Source of the DNA: Leptolyngbyaceae cyanobacterium CSSed165cm_216
GTDB taxonomy: Bacteria > Cyanobacteriota > Cyanobacteriia > Phormidesmidales > Phormidesmidaceae
Length of the DNA: 8,218 bases
Direction of reading: 5' to 3'
Assembly: GCA_007135385.1 (NCBI GenBank)
Contig: SLIY01000169.1
Span: forward strand, 1-8,218
Made by a program: the position numbers and the translations under genes. Shown in pieces: positions 5,429 to 8,218 of the stretch; positions within the stretch are counted from its first letter, which is position 1; each line of letters begins with the position of its first letter. The notes under the pieces were generated by a model, which searched no databases, had not been told where the DNA came from, and saw nothing but the letters and a program-made list of their open reading frames with translations.

Positions 5429-6118
5429 CTAGCGGGTATTGCTATTTAACAGCGGTTTCATAATCAAAAACCCAGCCCCAAACGCCGTCACTACAATCAG
5501 CAAGATGGTCGTGGCCAGCCACAAGCCGCTGAAGTCGGTGGTTTTACCACTGGGCTGGGTTGAGCGTGAGGGCTCTAGGCGTTCCTCTGTGTAGAGCCTT
5601 TGGGGCGGCGGTGCCGGTTGCGGGCGCTTAGCAGCAGGACGCCCCTGACCTTTGGCTCCTGCTCTTGGGGATTTAGCCATGGGTTTAGGCTTCACCATTT
5701 TGCCAAACTGATTGGCTAACCCAGATACCCCCTCCCCCAGGGATTCTGAGAGGCGCTCGGGTAACGAGTTGGCAGCGTCTTGCCCGAGTGCCATCTCGTC
5801 AGTGCCTGTTATCGTCACGAGCTGGGAAACGGATGCCCTTGGGTCAGGGCTGGCTGGCTGGCTACTGTCGATCGCTTGGCGCAACTGCTGAGCCGCATCG
5901 GCAAAGCGCAGCATTTCTTGACGTAGCTGCTGGTTTTGCTGGCTTAGCTGCTGGTTTTGCTGGGTTAACGAATCAACCAAGCCCTGGGTAGCCTGAAGCT
6001 CAGTGGCTAGCTCACGGTAGACAGAAATGGGGACCGAGGGGGCTTGGCGGCTAGCTTGAGGAGTATCCGCGGCGACGGCAGCCGAGAACGATGGATCAGA
6101 GGGATAGGGCGAATTCAT
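5429..6118 (-). CDS. Coiled-coil protein with a C-terminal membrane anchor, unknown function
   Basis: I do not recognise this 229-residue protein. Residues 1-30 are Ser/Ala/Pro-rich. About 33-85 is a strong coiled coil with heptads such as QQNQQLS and QQNQQLR. A variable linker follows (86-140). Next is a basic, Lys/Ala/Pro-rich stretch (about 141-172, with KPKPMAK, AGAKGQGR and AAKRPQPAPPP). A single hydrophobic helix (about 197-220) comes next, ending in a short KPLLNSNTR tail. This is tail-anchored topology with most of the protein probably cytoplasmic, where the basic stretch could bind nucleic acid or acidic lipids. There is no signal peptide. It is preceded by a good promoter (6188-6216) and followed by glnB on the same strand. 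Read-through into glnB is possible, but glnB has its own promoter. A real gene is supported by continuous coding, sensible domain order and its promoter. Confidence 0.78.
   Translation of the reverse strand: MNSPYPSDPSFSAAVAADTPQASRQAPSVPISVYRELATELQATQGLVDSLTQQNQQLSQQNQQLRQEMLRFADAAQQLRQAIDSSQPASPDPRASVSQLVTITGTDEMALGQDAANSLPERLSESLGEGVSGLANQFGKMVKPKPMAKSPRAGAKGQGRPAAKRPQPAPPPQRLYTEERLEPSRSTQPSGKTTDFSGLWLATTILLIVVTAFGAGFLIMKPLLNSNTR
5924..5965. repeat. 21-bp in-frame duplication encoding coiled-coil heptads
   Basis: Two adjacent 21-bp units (5924-5944 and 5945-5965) differ only near the end. Each encodes one heptad, giving QQNQQLS-QQNQQLR in the minus-strand coiled-coil protein (about residues 52-65). 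The unit length equals exactly one heptad, so unit gain or loss would lengthen or shorten the coil without breaking register. Confidence 0.85.
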
Positions 6119-6187
6119 AGAGACAATCAGCGACGCTCAACAACAATTAGCAACGATGCAAAAATGGTCTGCCCAAGGGTAGTTCAA

Positions 6188-6216
6188 ATTAGAGCAATCG
6201 AACCAACTTTAGTCAA
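6188..6216 (-). promoter_or_regulatory. Sigma70-type promoter of the coiled-coil gene
   Basis: On the minus strand TTGACT (6216-6211), a 17-nt spacer and TCTAAT (6193-6188) match the -35 and -10 consensus at 5/6 each with ideal spacing. Transcription would start near 6181, giving a leader of about 63 nt before the ATG at 6118. It separates this gene from the mraY-hydrolase pair upstream. Confidence 0.65.
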
Positions 6217-6240
6217 GAAAGTTTCGACAGCCCGGCCAAA

Positions 6241-7020
6241 TTAGCCGCCATTGTCTAATCCCTGGAGTAGGGCAGGGGAGTCTGCGACAAAGCCAAAGCA
6301 TTGGTTGACGTTGTAGATGGTGGCTTGAACGCAGTATTCAGGGGACGTGGTGGCGCTACAGTCCCGCAGCAGAACGCAGTCGTAGCCCAGAAAGTTGGCA
6401 TCCTGCAAGGTCGCCATGACACATTGATCCATGTTCACCCCGGCAAAAAGCAGGGTGGTTTTGCCCAAGTTACGCAAAATACTGTCTAAGGGGGTATCCC
6501 AAAACCCACTCATACGATACTTATCAACCCAAATATCGTCGAATGATGGGGTTAACCCCTCCACCACAGCGGCGGCCCAGCTATCCTTCGTCAGCACAGG
6601 AGCACCATTGGCTGGCAGAGGATCGGCGAGCCCCACCCCAGATCCGGTGGGGTTGTAGACGTGGCGTAGCCCAGGGCTGATGTTCAATAGGTCAGGACGG
6701 TTGCCCCAATTGACCCAGACGACAGGCACGGCCGCCGCTCGTAACCTGGGTAATAACCCCTGTAAGGGGCGGATGGGTTGCTGGGCAGGGGTAACATCGA
6801 CCCCGATGCTGGCTAACCAACCATCGGGGTGACAAAAATCGTTTTGCATGTCCACCACCAGGCAGATCAACTTGTTGAGATCGCAGGTGATCTGCTTGGT
6901 GTCGGTGGGGAAGCTCAGGGGGCGTGGGGCTGGCTCTTGACGGGTGATATCAGCCACCTGGGCATTGACCCACCAGGTGTTAGGGGGCGTTCCTAGGGGA
7001 CGGAGGTGAGGGGCAGCCAT
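6241..7020 (-). CDS. Isochorismatase-family cysteine hydrolase (RutB-like)
   Basis: This 259-residue soluble hydrolase belongs to the isochorismatase-like superfamily. The catalytic triad is visible: D57 in LVVDMQNDF, K167 in VDKYRMSGF and C200 in GVNMDQCV. The block YRMSGFWDTPLDSILRNLG (168-186) closely resembles the YSGFFNTPLDSILR region of RutB, the ureidoacrylate amidohydrolase of pyrimidine breakdown. Amidohydrolases acting on ureido or biuret-like compounds are therefore the closest guess, releasing ammonia or carbamate, but the substrate is not determined by sequence. The roughly 50-residue N-terminal extension (TPPNTWWVNAQVADITRQEP) resembles, from memory, a cyanobacterial subgroup. 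It starts 23 bp after mraY on the same strand and may be co-transcribed with it. No Shine-Dalgarno is visible. No other rut gene is in the window, so a complete pyrimidine pathway is not supported here. Confidence 0.87.
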   Translation of the reverse strand: MAAPHLRPLGTPPNTWWVNAQVADITRQEPAPRPLSFPTDTKQITCDLNKLICLVVDMQNDFCHPDGWLASIGVDVTPAQQPIRPLQGLLPRLRAAAVPVVWVNWGNRPDLLNISPGLRHVYNPTGSGVGLADPLPANGAPVLTKDSWAAAVVEGLTPSFDDIWVDKYRMSGFWDTPLDSILRNLGKTTLLFAGVNMDQCVMATLQDANFLGYDCVLLRDCSATTSPEYCVQATIYNVNQCFGFVADSPALLQGLDNGG

Positions 7021-7043
7021 AGGGATAGGTCTTTAATGATTGG

Positions 7044-8138
7044 TTAGCCCCAGGTAAACGCGATCGCCGCTAACAGAGCGGTGACGGCGTAAGCTGTACC
7101 CACCACCTGGGTTTCTGCCCAACCCGAAAGTTCAAGGTGATGGTGCAACGGTGCCATCTTAAAGAAGCGTTTACCGATGCCGTCAGGTCCTTTGGTGGCT
7201 TTGTAATAGCCCACCTGGATAATCACAGATAGGGTCTCAGCAAAGAACAGCAGGGTAATGATCAGCAGGGCAAAAAGGTTGCCGCTTAAAATACCAGCAG
7301 CCCCGAGGGCAGCCCCGAGGGCCAAAGACCCGGTATCTCCCATGAAGACTCGGGCCGGGTTGTGGTTGTGCAGCACAAATCCTAAACAAGCTCCGGCCAT
7401 GGCTGCGCAGAAAACCATCAGATTGGGGTGACTGGAGGCGGTGACGGTAGCTAGCCCCAAAAAGGCGATCGCCCCTGTACCCCCCATGAGCCCGTCTAGG
7501 CCGTCGGTTAAATTGGCGGCATTACTTTCGGCTACGAGCACAAAGCCAGCCAGGGGCCAGAACAACAGCCCTAAAGGCAAAGCCAGGCCCAAGGGTAAGG
7601 TAACGGTAGTGATTTCGGTTGGTTGGTTAGCCAGTACCCAGAGGCAAAATATGACCGCTAGTGCAATCTGCAAAAACAGCTTGGCTTTTGGCGAAATACC
7701 TTTGTTAGATTGCCGCTGAATTACTTGCCAATCATCGATCCAGCCAATGGCTCCATAGGCCAGGGTTAGCAGTGACACCGCTAACACATCAGCGGAAAAG
7801 CCGGTCGCTATCAGCGCGATCGCCACCGCCACAGGAATAAAGAACGCCCCTCCCATGGTGGGAGTACCGGCCTTCTTTAGGTGCCCCTGGGGACCTTCTT
7901 CCCGGATGAACTGCCCTGTTTTTAGGGCTTGCAACATGGGCACTACCCAAAACCCCAGCAACCCACTGGCTAAGGCCGCTGTTAACAACGGAATTGTGAT
8001 CGATCCACCCAGGGTAAAGGCATGGCCCAAACTTGCATCCACTGCGATCGCAGCGACACTTAGACCGACCCCTAACATCCAAAGCAGTGTCATCCCATTT
8101 AGGTTTAACCGCCTTGAGACAAAAAACTTCGCATCCAC
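7044..8138 (-). CDS. mraY: Phospho-N-acetylmuramoyl-pentapeptide-transferase
   Basis: MraY is the polytopic inner-membrane enzyme that moves phospho-MurNAc-pentapeptide from UDP onto undecaprenyl phosphate to form lipid I, the first membrane step of peptidoglycan synthesis. With the GTG start at 8138 it has 364 residues, the usual family length. Key motifs (this numbering) are GTPTMGG (91-97), the D135-D136 pair in GWIDDW, NLTDGLDGL (209-217) with D212 and D215, FMGDTGSLALG (265-275) with D268, and HHHLELSGW (332-340), the family histidine motif. About ten hydrophobic segments are present. The start at GTG 8138 is chosen because GAGGAA lies 6 nt upstream and cyanobacterial MraY proteins often begin MDAK; the GTG at 8168 would add 10 residues without such support. 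All catalytic residues are intact. The cysteine hydrolase follows 23 bp downstream. Confidence 0.96.
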   Translation of the reverse strand: MDAKFFVSRRLNLNGMTLLWMLGVGLSVAAIAVDASLGHAFTLGGSITIPLLTAALASGLLGFWVVPMLQALKTGQFIREEGPQGHLKKAGTPTMGGAFFIPVAVAIALIATGFSADVLAVSLLTLAYGAIGWIDDWQVIQRQSNKGISPKAKLFLQIALAVIFCLWVLANQPTEITTVTLPLGLALPLGLLFWPLAGFVLVAESNAANLTDGLDGLMGGTGAIAFLGLATVTASSHPNLMVFCAAMAGACLGFVLHNHNPARVFMGDTGSLALGAALGAAGILSGNLFALLIITLLFFAETLSVIIQVGYYKATKGPDGIGKRFFKMAPLHHHLELSGWAETQVVGTAYAVTALLAAIAFTWG

Positions 8139-8144
8139 AAATGA

Positions 8145-8150
8145 TTCCTC
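8145..8150 (-). promoter_or_regulatory. Shine-Dalgarno site deciding the mraY start
   Basis: On the minus strand GAGGAA is followed after 6 nt by GTG at 8138-8136. This is the clearest ribosome binding site in the window and fixes the mraY start to a GTG codon. The next in-frame GTG upstream (8168) lies before this site. Confidence 0.7.
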
Positions 8151-8218
8151 AATTGCGTCACACCACACACACCCATGGAGTCTACTAGAGGATCTCCATA
8201 TTGACCATGACCTAGGCC

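Noticed and set aside
5788..5991. Plus-strand open frames at 5788-5991 and 6044-6244
   Set aside because: They are antisense to the coiled-coil gene or run through its promoter, with no ribosome site or recognisable domain.
6301..6658. Plus-strand open frames of 62 and 75 codons
   Set aside because: They lie opposite the catalytic region of the cysteine hydrolase and are explained as shadow frames.
7441..7719. Plus-strand open frame of 92 codons
   Set aside because: It lies opposite conserved mraY motifs; its Pro/Lys/Ser-rich composition mirrors the membrane helices on the other strand.
8175..8199. Inverted repeat ATGGAG-N13-CTCCAT upstream of mraY
   Set aside because: Arms of only 6 bp with a 13-nt loop are common by chance, and no promoter elements could be placed around them before the window ends.

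Overview
The window looks like chromosomal DNA of a cyanobacterium, probably a GC-richer filamentous type such as a Leptolyngbya relative; the genus is a guess. The evidence is eight copies of the cyanobacterial HIP1 palindrome GCGATCGC (starting at 2239, 2624, 4092, 4295, 7060, 7465, 7816 and 8044), a canonical cyanobacterial PII protein behind an NtcA box, a DUF2232 protein and a CobT of the TIGR00303 type, and a cyanobacterial-style MraY. There is no transposase, phage gene, CRISPR array, tRNA or rRNA.

Left half, plus strand (89-4599): four genes with gaps of only 6, 6 and 5 bp, almost certainly one operon. They encode a Crp/Fnr-family regulator with a CRP-like phosphate-binding cassette and recognition helix, a six-helix DUF2232 membrane protein, a CobT-like nicotinate-nucleotide phosphoribosyltransferase (lower-ligand activation for cobamide synthesis), and a 618-residue TPR protein of unknown function.

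Middle (4600-4934): a 335-bp non-coding zone between convergent genes. It is packed with short-range structure: a MITE-like imperfect inverted repeat of about 120 bp, a 13-bp unit repeated three times in tandem, a second unrelated 13-bp duplication, and several hairpins that could end transcription from either side.

Right half, minus strand, read from 8138 down to 4935: mraY (peptidoglycan lipid I synthesis), then 23 bp later a RutB-like cysteine hydrolase. Next come a strong sigma70-type promoter and a coiled-coil protein with one C-terminal membrane anchor. Last, behind a perfect NtcA box, is glnB for the PII nitrogen/carbon/energy sensor. Two nitrogen-related genes (PII and an amide-type hydrolase) flank the unknown coiled-coil gene.

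Most of the window is housekeeping or conserved cyanobacterial content. I found no clear new defence or mobile system. The least explained parts are the TPR protein and its operon, the anchored coiled-coil protein next to glnB, and the repeat-rich convergent intergenic zone.
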